A DNA stretch of 64,000 nt from Cyprinodon diabolis. Lineage: Eukaryota > Chordata > Actinopteri > Cyprinodontiformes > Cyprinodontidae. The translations under genes and the position numbers were made by a program. The stretch is taken from assembly GCA_030533445.1 (NCBI GenBank), contig CM060082.1:40101317-40165316 (forward strand). The letters are read 5' to 3'. This document shows positions 13,101 through 22,222 of this stretch, one piece after another (position 1 is the first letter of the stretch; the number at the start of each line of letters is the position of its first letter). The notes below the pieces were generated by a model. It was not told the DNA's origin. It worked only from the letters and a program-made list of their open reading frames with translations, and did no database searches.

Positions 13101-16100
13101 AGCCGAGCGCCAGGAGGATTTTCTCCGTCTTGGTCGGGTAGGGGTTGTCTCTGTGCTTGTAGAGCCACTGCTTGAGCGGCCGTGCCATGTCCTGCAGGGC
13201 CTGGCGCTTGTGCCGCACTTTGATGCCGCTGGGACGACCCCTGTTTACCAGCAGGGACAGGAAACATCTTAGGATTTCAGTGTACAGACGTCATCAATTC
13301 ATTCCAAATGTAAAATGACTTGAGATGAAAGAGTAAAACATCCAGAACCCACAGGAGGAAGAAATGAATCCTTCTTTGGAGATGATTTTCTGAGCCGTGT
13401 CTACTTCACTCTCACCTGCAGCTCCAGCTTTTATGAACCTGTAGATGTCAGCATGGTGCTGCTCTCCGCTTCTCCCTTTATCTCCCAAAAAGGCTCCACT
13501 GGCTACAGATGGAACAGATTTTAGCCGAACCTCAAAGCGGGCCTGAGGTTCTGCTTCTCCAAATATTTTCCTTGTAATCTGTATCAGTCTGGACCTCATG
13601 GAGCACATTTCACTCTGAGCCCGGAACACTGGATTTCAAACTCTCTCTCTCTCAAACACAACATCCAAACTTGCAGAGCTCTGTTAGAAGATGTTCTTCA
13701 TTTATATCCCTGCTGCCCCTGAGACGAGGCATTCCCTTCACAGGATCTTAGATTTTTTCCTGCAGCTCTCTCTCTCTGAGGACGCTCCTTACATTCACTG
13801 CTCTTCTACCTGCTTTCTGTTCCACACAAACAAGCTCAGATCTGTTCAGACTGGTTGTTTCTTTGAAGAACTAGAGCCCACATAGAGCTGAAGGTGGATC
13901 AATGGTAACAGATGGGGACCATTACCTCTAATGACTGTTGATGCAAATTCTACACAAACCACTGAGATTATTTGAAACCCTTTGCTGTCATCTAGTGGTC
14001 AGAATTTTACCCCAATATCTATTATTTCTGTCATTTGCATTATAAATACCTGTTTTCAAATAATCTTCACTTGGGTTCTGGTTTAAAAAAAAAACATAAA
14101 TTTTCTATCAAACTGTAGATCTGCACATTATAGAATTGTGATGATCATTCGGTATCAGTTTGTTCCAAAAATAATGCCTAAGGGCTGCTTGGATGTAATA
14201 TTTAAGCAGGATGTTTTTGTGCAGTGTTGGCTATTCTCCATGTAAACAATATATTAGTAATAAATTGGAGCATTTAAATGGAGGCCATCTGTCCTTGATG
14301 CCCACAGCAGATCTAGATGTTTAGTGGCTGAGATGTGGAGCTCATGGAGAGAGGTAGGGACATAGATTCATGTGGAAGATGTGGATCAATCAGAATAATC
14401 AATGTATTTTTACATTTACAGCAATATTATTATCATTCAATCTTCTCTGTATACGCTGCAGCCCCATCAAATAATAAATATATTTAGGTAGTGAGAAGGT
14501 TTTCAAGGAAACTTTTAGATCCACCTTTAACTGACTAACACTGAGCCAACATGTATTAATGTCCAGACTTTGTTCAGCCAACCGTCAGTTTGAATTTATC
14601 CTTAATGAAACACATTTTATGGAGTTAAAATTAAAACCTGATGGATTTGAAAAAATATAAACATTCAATAAATCCCACTTTTTACTTTTTACAGTCTCCA
14701 TCAGAACATTTGAAGTAAAGAGTTTAATAGAAACTAATTATTGTTCCTGTGGAGTTCCACTCAACTGGGGCCTATTTTTGATTTATTTTACAGTTTATTT
14801 TATTTGACATCCTGAATTATAAGGTTTTTTATTAATTAAAAACAAAATTATGAAAGATCCATTTTATTTTTGTTGGGATCTGGGGATGTACCACCTTCCA
14901 CCAGCAGAGTGCGCCGTGGGTCTCCTGGGCTGGAGCCCTCCAGCACACCTGAGACGCATCTACTCATCAGGAGACCTTCCCTACATAAGCAGCTGCCAGA
15001 CCTTCCTTCAACGCCGCAGTGTTGACCTTAGTTTGGTTAGCAACTGGTGAGCCAAACCCTGGTGAGCCAAACCTGAAGATTCCTATTTGGATTCCCCCTG
15101 CTGCTCTCTGTGAAGAGCTGGAAACTCAGATCAAGGTCTGCCATTCAAAGTCAGAAGCTAGACGCTGCAGCTGCTTGAGTACTCTGCTGAACCAACAGTC
15201 TCTGGACCCAACGGTTCCCTCTCTCATAAGAGAAGCCTGGACTCCGTCAAGGTAGACTCAGAATAATCTTAAAGGACTCAATTGATCTTCTGTCTGCCCA
15301 GCTAATCAAACTATCCATCTCTACAGACTTCAGTGAACCCAACCCGGACCCGTTCCTGATCCTGTTCATGTCTTTGTGTCAACTATATTTAATAAACTCT
15401 GTTAAACTTTTTCCCAGCCTCTGTTGTGTTCTGCGTGTGGGTTTGAACTAAAACCAATCATGACAATTTTATGTTTTTAAGTTGAACTTTATAAAGCAGC
15501 TTCAAGCGCAAGTTTCTATTTTTTTTTTTTTCGTTTCAGATAAATGCAAATTATTATTGTAAAAATTTATTAAATTGTTTTTTGTTTGAGGAAACAAATG
15601 GATCTAAATATTAACAAATGGATGAATTAAAATGAGCCTCCCCTGCAGCTCTAATTTCTCTCTGAAAGCTGATTCTTCTCTCTAAGCTGAGCTGAGAACA
15701 TTAAATTAGCAGCAGTTTGGGAAACAATTAAGGTTTATTGTCTTCTGTCATTTTATATATATTGTTCAGCAATAAAACCTGAGAAAAGATTTAGAAATTA
15801 CAGAGAGCATCAATAAGCAGAAATGTAATCGGAAAAGCTTTGAAATTATTTTAGCCGAATTTGGCACATGCGTTTTTACGCAGAGATACATTAGAATTTC
15901 CATCTTAATTATTTATTTATTCATAATTTTATTTAAAGTAAATATTTAATGAAAAAATATAATTTAGTTTTAAACCCTTCTAGCCTTTCCATTTCGCTCT
16001 GATTTAGATGTTTTTGCGCTCAAACCGCAGAGATCATCCCAGAGATCTGAGAATTTTCATCTTTCTCTCCCAGCTAACAAGTGACCAACAGGTTGAAAAG

Positions 16101-19100
16101 GCTCCCACACTGTAAGCCTTTGATGTAAATTTACAGTTAAATCTGAACAGTATTTTACTGTATCACTGCCATACAGTATCATACTGTAAACTGCAATGCA
16201 GTCTGGGAGAAAAAAAAAGATTACAGCAATTTCAGAGAATGTCATTCTTTTTACAATATTACAGCACTTTTACTGTAAACTGCTAAGCATTATGGGAAGG
16301 TGAAAGAAAAGTGCGGGAAAACAGGATTCTAGACCATCAGTCCTCGGAAAAACTGCTCAGCCAACTGCAGATGCCTGGAGCTGCCCAACGTCCTCCACAC
16401 TGTTCACAGAGTAAGTTCACATTATTCACTTTTTTGTTCCTGATTTAGAAACGGGATTTGAGGACTTCTCTCTTTTTAGTTTTCTGCTGTTTATAAGTTT
16501 TACAAAAACGCTGTTGAAAAATGTTGTTTTTGTAAGCTAACATTAGCTAAAATTGTGTTAGCTTTGTCTCAATTGAATGTTAAATCAACATTAAAACATC
16601 AGGGGAATGGCTAAGTAACATGGCAGGTCTGAGTTAGCATGTTATAAGTTTCCTCTGTTGTGTTCAAGTGCTCTATAAATTATTTCAGTTGAGTTTCCAC
16701 ATCAAAAGAGAAACAAAACAGGCAAAGTGCTAAACTTGGCCAAAATTACTAAGAGTCAGCGTTATGTTTTCTGTTTTGTTTTTTTTTAAATGGTGGATTT
16801 CACCATAGGCTTCTTTTTCTCTGCATCTAGCAAAGGAGTCTTGCGAGTTGCGACTTCCCCTTCACCCCAGACTTCTTCACAGCCGAAGTTGCGGCTCTAC
16901 TGCACAAAGCCACTGTGAACCGGTCACAACCGAGCTGCATCACAGATGCCCGGAGCTGCCTGACGTCCTCCACCCTCTCCAGAGAGTGAGTGAACATAAT
17001 TCAATATTCGCCTGCTGATTGGACTCACCTGGTTCAATGGCTGGGCAGAACAAACACATGGCATGGAGATGACTCATTGACTTCACATCCCTCATCTCTG
17101 CTTTTTTCTTACTTAATAACAAGGGTGCCAAGGTGGTTCCAGAAAGGGTTGTGTGGCTGCAGGTTTTCATTGAAACCAAGCAGTAACACACCAGACTCCA
17201 CTCATCTCATCAAGTGAGTCCAGTCTTAACCTGAAGACTTGATGAGTGGAGTCTGGTGTGCTACTGCTTGGTTTAAATGAAAACCTGCAGCCGCACGGCC
17301 CTTGCTGGAACCACCTTGGCACCCCTGCTTTACAAAAAGTCTTTCCATTATTGTAAAAAAAAACCCTAGTCCATTCATTGCCAGTCAAAATGTCTCTAAT
17401 AATTCTTTTTGATTTTGTGCCTTTTTAAGGAGTCTGCCACACCTGCACTTGTGCAGATGACAGTCACGCTGCCTGACACACCACGTTTGATTGTGGCTGG
17501 TAAGTACAATATCTGACTTTGAATGTGAATAAAATATTGATAGCTATGCTCATACTTTACTAAATATGTTTTGTTTTATCATAGAAACATACGGAAGAGG
17601 ATTAGGGCCACTGGAGAAAAAAAATCTGAGAAAAATGCCAGAATTCTGGCTTTAATCTCAGAATTCTGAGGGGAAAAGTCAAGATTTCTGACTTTAAGCT
17701 GACTTTTTTTTCCAGAACATTTGAAAAAGAAAATTTTCCAGATTTTTTTTTTTTTTTTTTTTTTTTGATTTCTGAGAAAAGTCAGAATTTAGACTTATTT
17801 CTCAGAACATTTGAAGAGATTTTTTTTTTTTCAAATTCTGAAAAGGCAGAATTCTGACTTTTTTTCTCAGAATTATTTTTCTTCTGCAGTAGCCCTAATC
17901 CTCTTCCGTAGAAACATAATCAGACGAGACTGATTCCATTATTTCTGGGATCTGTTTATTGTTTCCAACTTGTCTTTTTCTTAGGTCATATGGCACAGGC
18001 AAACCGATGGATGTTGAGCATCGAGAAAGAGGTGTTATGTGATGGGACATCCTTTGTTCTTGGCCTTGCAGTAGTCTTCTCCTCCTACTACAATTTTAAC
18101 CTGCAGTACCAACATGAAGCAGCATGCACATTGGAGTTCATTCAGAGGTAGCTTCTCTTTCAAATATAGTGTTCCACAGAGCTTGATTTGATTGACTTTC
18201 TTCATACAACACCATAAGCCAATAACCTTGACGTGATAGCCAATGGTCCTTAGGCTCTAACACAAGTATAGCAACCACAAACACTACAAATGCTACCTTT
18301 GTAGTAATGTTACGTCTGAAACTCCTTTTTGTGGTTCAACATACTGGATCACTACATTGTATATTGTTGACATGCTACATTCATAGACTGATAAAACCGT
18401 AAGGAAAAAACATTTTTTTGTCGATGTTGTTTTACAGAAGCTGCATTGACATCAACCCGGAGAGAGGCACAAAAGCAAGCCATGAGATGGTGAAAATCAA
18501 GAAGAGCGGCAAGATGGTCCAGAAGAAGTAAACATCTGTGAATCCGCATGTCAGCACACTCATCAAGAAGATCAGTGATTTCAAGTGGGACTTTGTCTGA
18601 TACACACGCATACACATTAGGGGTATGACAAAATAACGATGACGATGTTATATGTTGCGGTATCATATTGATATTAAAAAAAATGCTGTATTGATATTTT
18701 TTCCAAAGGAAATCTCACAAGATTTTGTAAGAGCATGGTGAGATCTCGCAAGATTTAGTTCTATTTGCAACGGTTCAGCATGTAGAAAAGTCCCCACATT
18801 AGCACTTAAATCTATGTGCAGTCTGCAAAATATTCTTAAAGGAATAGTTCACCCACAGATTGATTTAACTTTATTTTCCACTTACCTTCATGGTGAGCAA
18901 ATATTTCAAATGCAGCCGGAGATCAGGACGACTTCTCGTTTTACCCCAACTTTCATATAATGGAGTTCGATTGAGCCCGAGCCAACAAGGTCCTTAGAAC
19001 TCCACAAAAACTTGTTAATATTCCTCCATACTGCTCGTCCAATGTAATCCAAATGTCCTGAGTGGGTAGCGTCCAGAATTTACTCGAAACGACGTCATTT

Positions 19101-20885
19101 ACGATATTTTTAGAGCCTAAAAAGAATATATTACTCCACGGAGCGCTCACCTGCGCATTCACGAAACTACGGAAGCCTCGGCGTTCAGAGCCTTTGCTGC
19201 CCATAATACACTGTTTTCATTCTGTTAAGAGCAACAGAGCTGCAGACGAACCGGGACAAACACAAGAGGAGTTGGATATTGATTTAAAACAAATAATGAA
19301 AGAAAAAGAGACCGCGCGATCTCGTCTGCCTGGCCTTTCGTAGTTTCATGAACGCACATCGGCGTGCGCGCAAGAGATGCAATGTACTTCTATTTAGGCT
19401 CTAAAAATATACTAAATGGCGTAGTTTTTAGTAAATTATGGACACTACCCACTTTGGACACTTGGATTACATTGGACGAGCAGTATGGAGGAATATTAAC
19501 AAGTTTTGTGGACTTGTGGAAAACGAGTAGTCGTCCTGATCCCCGGCTGCATTTGAAATATTAAAAAAGTGTTCCAGAGTCTTGCTCACCATGAAGGTCA
19601 GCGAAAAATAAAGTTAAATCGTTCTGTGGGTAAACTATTCCTCTGAAGGTAACTTTAAGACCTTCCCTCACAAATGAGTCATTTTGAGTCTGTTGATTCA
19701 GAAAGTGTATTTACAGTTATTGAGTTCTGGAAGGTATGTCTTTACACAGTACCCTGTCTGAATGTAGGAATTAGCTTCTTAATAGTCTCGAGAGATGCCA
19801 CAAAGCACAGTGAAGAAATTCAAGAGATCTCTCTGTTTGACAAGTTCTTGCCAAATATGATGGCACAAATTTTAAAGGTTATTAATGTTTAGTTTATGAT
19901 GCTAAATTGTTCGTGATTATAATGCACTGACTAAAATGTTTATTTTACATATGATACATTAAGAAGAAGCACTGTGCACTTTGCTTTACTGTTTTGCTCA
20001 TTTTATATGAATTGCAAAATATTGCAAGAGGCACCTAGTGATTCCCAGCCCTAATATGCATACAGTGTTAGGGAAAATGCTGGGCTATTTGTATAAGAAA
20101 GCAAGTTTAGCTCCAGTATGAGAGTTTTAGCATTAGAATTGAAAACATTTAGTGTGAGCAAAGTTTTTATGTCCATCCTTTACAGTATTCAGATCACACA
20201 ATTTGACAATGTTGTAATTTTCATGAGGCACTATTTTTCAAATAAATATTTGAAAAGAAACTGAATATTTTCCAGCTTTCATTTATTTATATAATTTATT
20301 TCTAATAATTGTATTACTTTTTTTAGTAGTTGTATTATTACAGTAATGAACTGTAGAATTAATGTACTGTAAGCAGAACTGCAAAAATACAGTAGTCTAC
20401 TGGCAAAGCTGTTGCCTGTAAATTACTGTAAATTTACATTAAATGAATATATACGATCTGTTGTAAATTTACAGTAATTAACTGTAGAATCATTTACAGC
20501 AATATACTGTATTTATATATTACAGCAAGATACTGTAAATAATACAGTAGTTTACTGGCGAAGCTGCTGCCAGTAAATTACTGTAAATTCACAGTGAAAA
20601 GGCTTACGGTGCAGATATTTCCCCCCGTGGGTTTCTCCACGCACTCCAGCTGCTCCGCATCCTTACATGCTGAGCAGCAGCCTCTACCAGAACAGAGAGC
20701 CTCACATACCCGCTCCGCCTGTGTCTGACCGCCTGGCTGTCTCTGATGGCCGGGCTGCTGCAGAGGAGATCTGGATGTTGGCCGTCGATGACTTCCAGGT
20801 AATTTCTGCTGCTCATTTCCACCTCCTTCGCCTTCTCCTCAAACAGGACCTGGCTGCTCAGCTTGTTAAACACAATGGTGTTCAT
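1436..20885 (-). CDS. mkx: Mohawk homeobox transcription factor, whole coding span (5 exons)
   Basis: This is a TALE-class homeodomain repressor; in vertebrates Mohawk acts in the nucleus in tendon and muscle-connective-tissue differentiation (family knowledge). Coding exons on the minus strand are 20885-20710, 13240-13081, 11114-10961, 8942-8583 and 1623-1436. They total 1038 nt, or 345 residues plus stop, and every junction is in phase with GT-AG sites. Seen in order: an N-terminus starting MNTIVFNKLS; a homeodomain at about residues 65-127, with the recognition helix VSNWFANARRRLK at 113-125; a conserved linker with NKYVQGNAERLSVSSDDSCS; a PPKYKSSLL/RYLNDSLRHVM block; a HSGSFSSNE block; and a C-terminus with SSHIAEVKTVKV. 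No frameshift or stop was seen. Fish can carry two MKX copies (mkxa, mkxb) and I cannot say which this is. The last junction is the only uncertain splice. Confidence 0.93.
2739..3246. mobile_element. Nonautonomous hAT-type element, 508 bp
   Basis: The 8-bp direct repeat ATAGCAGA flanks it exactly (2731-2738 and 3247-3254). The left end TAGTGTTGTTGAGATAC and the reverse complement of the right end TAGGGTTGTCAAAAGTATC are imperfect inverted repeats, with GTATCGATAC palindromes just inside. No open frame of transposase size is present. The 8-bp duplication is the hAT signature. It lies in MKX intron 4. Confidence 0.8.
5225..5526 (+). mobile_element. LINE 3' tail, first half (interrupted by Rex6-like element)
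   Basis: The segment resembles the end of a LINE coding region followed by its 3' UTR, with repeated short CCTGTGCAATAA-like units and a terminal TA tract. The same tail occurs at about 44262-44640 on the plus strand and about 61430-61760 on the minus strand. The second half of this copy, with CAATAAAGTCAATCAATCAATCAA, resumes at 7117-7225. The LINE clade is not certain; an L2/CR1-type element is likely. Confidence 0.6.
5527..6872 (+). mobile_element. 5'-truncated Rex6/R4-type LINE (RT and endonuclease part)
   Basis: An open frame at 5607-6890 is preceded by in-frame AWIDYKKAYDSMP at about 5575. It gives the palm region of a reverse transcriptase: GIYQGDAQSP, then the catalytic YMDDIKLY, where most relatives have YxDD, and EYLGMPQAKG. 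Near the end is a zinc-knuckle-like CRLCKDASETIQHTTAGC followed by YRNICHEYGLEVP, the start of the restriction-enzyme-like endonuclease region typical of the R2/R4 group. Fingers and N-terminus are missing, and the frame breaks at about 6865 where an inverted piece begins. It is therefore a dead copy. The Rex6 label rests on this layout, not on a search. Confidence 0.75.
6873..7062 (-). mobile_element. Inverted 3' piece of the same Rex6/R4-type LINE
   Basis: Read on the minus strand, this segment repeats AGATCAATAGAGGC..GGGTCTACCACACCAGGCA and then CATGAGTATGGGCTGGAAGT, both also present on the plus strand at 6650-6850. It then continues past the point where the forward copy stops, encoding KTPPKVVENDRAKILWDFKI. 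The two copies form a head-to-head fold-back, suggesting twin priming or rearrangement during insertion. Confidence 0.75.
7063..7116. repeat. (TA)n microsatellite
   Basis: A run of about 54 bp of alternating TA. It lies between the inverted Rex6-like piece and the resumed LINE tail. Confidence 0.95.
7117..7225 (+). mobile_element. LINE 3' tail, second half
   Basis: It reads TTTTCTTCCTTTGGCACCTG..CAATAAAGTCAATCAATCAA. It matches the sequence after the (TA)n at 44522-44640, so it is the continuation of the tail at 5225-5526. Confidence 0.6.
8583..8942 (-). CDS. mkx: mkx coding exon 4 (central region)
   Basis: The 360-bp exon has acceptor ACATTGCAG|ATGGAG and donor GGAGCCG|GTAAGG. It completes an aspartate codon and adds 119 codons. 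Conserved blocks are DYVSPPKYKSSLL, RYLNDSLRHVM, RNHSGSFSSNE and LLSPSSSEAE. The PPKYKSSLL and RYLNDSLRHVM segments correspond to conserved motifs in the part of mammalian MKX assigned to transcriptional repression. The first part reads GDNPQRTQNVPEFLPKPL and is more divergent from mammals. No disruption is seen. Confidence 0.95.
8943..10960 (-). other. mkx intron 3
   Basis: This is a 2.0-kb intron. No repeat or RNA was recognised. A 189-codon open frame on the minus strand (10150-10719) has no family resemblance and is taken as chance. Confidence 0.8.
10961..11114 (-). CDS. mkx: mkx coding exon 3 (homeodomain helix 3)
   Basis: The 154-bp exon has acceptor CCCCTCAG|GTGTCGAAC and donor TCCGAAG|GTACGC. 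It opens with the DNA-recognition helix VSNWFANARRRLKNTVRQ (residues 113-130) and continues with LSWALRIKLYNKYVQGN and LSVSSDDSCSE. This block identifies MKX rather than the related Iroquois proteins: it has the alanine that typifies MKX/IRX at homeodomain position 50 and the MKX-specific sequence that follows. It leaves one base for the next exon. Confidence 0.97.
11115..13080 (-). other. mkx intron 2
   Basis: A 2.0-kb intron separates the two homeodomain exons. Nothing coding was recognised. It contains a T/A-rich stretch around 12380-12530. Confidence 0.8.
13081..13240 (-). CDS. mkx: mkx coding exon 2 (homeodomain helices 1-2)
   Basis: The 160-bp exon has acceptor TAAACAG|GGGTCG and donor GGTTCAG|GTGAGC. 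It completes the split glycine codon and adds 53 codons, including KVRHKRQALQDMARPLKQ, then WLYKHRDNPYPTKTEK, ending LGSQMTLVQ. These are homeodomain helices 1 and 2 with the three-residue TALE loop (the PYP motif). The correct frame is overlapped by a longer uninterrupted frame that is not the gene. Conservation to mammalian MKX is nearly complete across this exon. Confidence 0.96.
14871..15465 (+). mobile_element. Solo LTR, copy A
   Basis: It begins TGTTGGGATCTGG and ends AACCAATCATGACA, giving TG...CA termini. The 5-bp direct repeat ATTTT flanks it (14866-14870 and 15466-15470). A poly-A signal, AATAAACTCTGTTAAAC, lies near the 3' end, as expected in an LTR. No internal retroelement region or second LTR is adjacent. 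Copies B and E (minus orientation) and the fragment at about 61974-62293 share its end sequences. Confidence 0.85.
17120..17327. mobile_element. Fold-back miniature element, 208 bp
   Basis: It is an almost perfect hairpin with arms of about 95 bp, centred near 17220: CAAGGGTGCCAAGGTGGTTCC at the left and its inverse ending GGCACCCCTG at the right. Flanking octamers CTTAATAA and CTTTACAA agree at 6 of 8 positions, suggesting a decayed 8-bp hAT-type duplication. It is nested in the EnSpm-like element. Confidence 0.75.
17430..18600 (+). pseudogene. Spliced gene remnant inside the EnSpm-like element
   Basis: Three exons join in phase with proper splice sites: 17430-17499, 17985-18147 and 18438-18600. 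They encode a stretch with LPDTPRLIVAG, then SIEKEVLCDGTSFVLGLAVV, YYNFNLQYQHEAACTLEFIQ, R|SCIDINPERGTK and a terminal VNPHVSTLIKKISDFKWDFV followed by TGA. From memory this C-terminal pattern (NLQYQ..A..TLEFIQR, INPERGTK, NPHVS.L) belongs to a multicopy family of uncharacterised fish proteins. Function is unknown. An in-frame TAA at 18529-18531 interrupts the third exon, the upstream exons are not identified, and a 319-bp element sits in the first intron shown. Confidence 0.6.
17591..17909. mobile_element. hAT-type miniature element, 319 bp, perfect 8-bp duplication
   Basis: The terminal repeats ACGGAAGAGGATTAGGGCCACTG and the inverse CAGTAGCCCTAATCCTCTTCCGT are flanked by identical AGAAACAT octamers (17583-17590 and 17910-17917). 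The interior is made of repeated TCAGAATTCTGA and CTGACTTTTTT units, forming many small palindromes. There is no coding sequence. It is inserted in an intron of the gene remnant within the EnSpm-like element. Confidence 0.85.
18836..19644. mobile_element. Long fold-back DNA element, about 0.8 kb
   Basis: The left arm starts AGGAATAGTTCACCCACAGATTGATTTAACTTTATTTT after TTAA at 18836-18839. The right arm is its inverse, ending AAGTTAAATCGTTCTGTGGGTAAACTATTCCTCTG. The arms extend about 300 bp each and meet near 19205-19345. A TTAA target was seen only on the left. The end sequence resembles common fish elements of the TTAA-target type. Short frames inside are by-products of the arms. Confidence 0.75.
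20710..20885 (-). CDS. mkx: mkx coding exon 1 (N-terminus, start codon)
   Basis: The ATG is at 20885-20883 in the context CCAAAGATGA, with A at -3. The exon encodes 58 residues beginning MNTIVFNKLSSQVLFEE and ending VRHRRS, then two bases (GG) before the donor GG|GTATGTGAG. The MNTIVFNKLS start and the RHRR motif before the homeodomain match mammalian MKX. Sequence upstream of the ATG reads open, but a probable acceptor (GTGCGCAG|CAGAGG, exon edge near 20919) suggests the ATG exon is preceded by a noncoding exon. The CACTA/EnSpm-like element ends 98 bp downstream of the donor. Confidence 0.9.
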
Positions 20886-20919
20886 CTTTGGCCGCTCGCT
20901 CCGCAGATCTCTCCCTCTG

Positions 20920-22222
20920 CTGCGCACAGATCCAAAAGGTGTGAGGAGGGAAAACTCTGTCCCAGCGTCCGCGAGTTTCTCCTGTGGCAGAAAAGATCAC
21001 ATTTAGTTTGGGAGAATCATGAGAACAAAATCCTCCATCTAAGCTCCTTCACATTCAGTAGCTTCAGAGTTCAAGGCGAGTGGAACAGCTGCGCTCTGAC
21101 GCTCCAGAAGCAGAACCACTGGTTGATCCATTCAGTGTTTGCGCAAACTCCTCCTGCTTCTACAGCAAAGAGGCGCTTCATTCTGCACACATCTCAATGC
21201 GCATTAATTAGCGCAAACAGCTGATAAAGAAATGTGGCATGAGTCGGAGCGGACAGCGGAACCGACAGGTTCCAGGTCCACTTTACTGCTGCGCTGCGAT
21301 AAAAACCCACTGAGAGACACGGAGACCGTGGAGGTGAAAGTCCCATTTATTCTAGTGGAAGAAATTCCCCTGAATTCAGTTAAAGCGGCTCTAAACAACA
21401 GGGAATATAAAGCAGCAGGAGGTTCGGACTGGAAACAGACCCAAATGGATCCAGTAGAAGCAGAGATGAAGCATCTTAAATGCTGTTTCTCTTCCTCTCC
21501 TGTCAGTGAATCTGTGGCAGTTACCTTTCCCGGCTCCCTCCTGCGTCTCTCGGCTGTGCTGAACAATAATCCTTCTCCCAGCCGCCCATGCCCCGCTCAA
21601 AGGTTCCCCGCCTGAGTTTCTGAGCTCTAACCTAAACGGACCGCCGTCTCCTCCTCCGCTTTTCTCTGCTTTCGGCCCGGGACTCTGAATATCTGCGCCT
21701 GCTCATGTTTCCTTGCACACAGCCTGAGCCTGCGAACATCCTGCTGCTGCTTTAGGCCGGTTCAGGGGCAGCGGCCCCCAGAGGGAAGGAGAGGGAGGAA
21801 GGCATGAGTCTGAAAGAAGCAGGCTGTCTGTCTGAGCCACTGAGCTCAGATCTTACTGAGCATCAATGATCCAAAGGACAAATAGTGGTATTTTAGAAGC
21901 TGCTGGGCTGCTACTAGTGGAGTTTAATTTGTCCATCTTCCTTTGGAGCATCTCCAGCTGTATGAGGCTTGGTTATCATTGACTTCCATCAGAAAGATGT
22001 CCCATTATGGGTCCAAGATGCAGAGGTTCTGAGCTTCTCAACTGTGGTTCCTTTGGGATTATCCAGGGTTGTTATTCCAAGGAGATGACTCAGCAGCAGG
22101 AGACATCTGAATGGTTCAGTCTCTGTGTGATTATTCTTTCTTTTGGCTTAGTTTGATTTAACAGGGTGTTGACTTTTCTAAGAGTTTGTCTTAACATGCA
22201 ATGAAGGGTCCAGTCATGTAAT
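20920..22222 (-). promoter_or_regulatory. mkx 5' region / probable promoter
   Basis: This is the sequence upstream of the first coding exon. It is GC-richer than its surroundings, with CpG-containing stretches such as GAGTCGGAGCGGACAGCGG near 21240 and CTCCGCTTTTCTC near 21650. An ATTAATTAGCGC stretch and an adjacent CAGCTG E-box lie at about 21200-21225. By analogy with mammalian MKX, a noncoding first exon may lie here. No transcription start can be fixed from sequence alone. Confidence 0.4.

Larger units (their letters stand above)
16108..20611. mobile_element. CACTA/EnSpm-like element, 4.5 kb, composite
   Basis: The left end CACTGTAAGCCTTT and the reverse complement of the right end CACCGTAAGCCTTT are inverted repeats. 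Both subterminal zones are packed with short TTTACAGTA/TACTGTAAA-type repeats in both orientations (about 16108-16300 and 20330-20611), the pattern of fish EnSpm-type ends. The flanks share only CA, a possible 2-bp duplication. Inside are remains of a spliced gene (17430-18600), two smaller inserted elements (17120-17327, 17591-17909) and a long fold-back (18836-19644). No transposase was recognised. It lies in MKX intron 1 beside coding exon 1. Confidence 0.7.
13241..20709 (-). other. mkx intron 1 (first coding intron)
   Basis: This 7.5-kb intron contains a solo LTR (14871-15465) and a 4.5-kb EnSpm-like element (16108-20611), so about two thirds of it is transposon. The remaining sequence at 13241-14870 and 15466-16107 shows no recognised feature. 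Confidence 0.8.

Noticed and set aside
13031..13267. 78-codon minus-strand frame across an MKX exon
   Set aside because: It is the wrong frame of the homeodomain exon; the true frame encodes the conserved KVRHKRQALQDMARPLKQ stretch.
18953..19343. Open frames on both strands at 18953-19204 and 19062-19343
   Set aside because: They arise from the arms of a long inverted repeat and have no coding resemblance.
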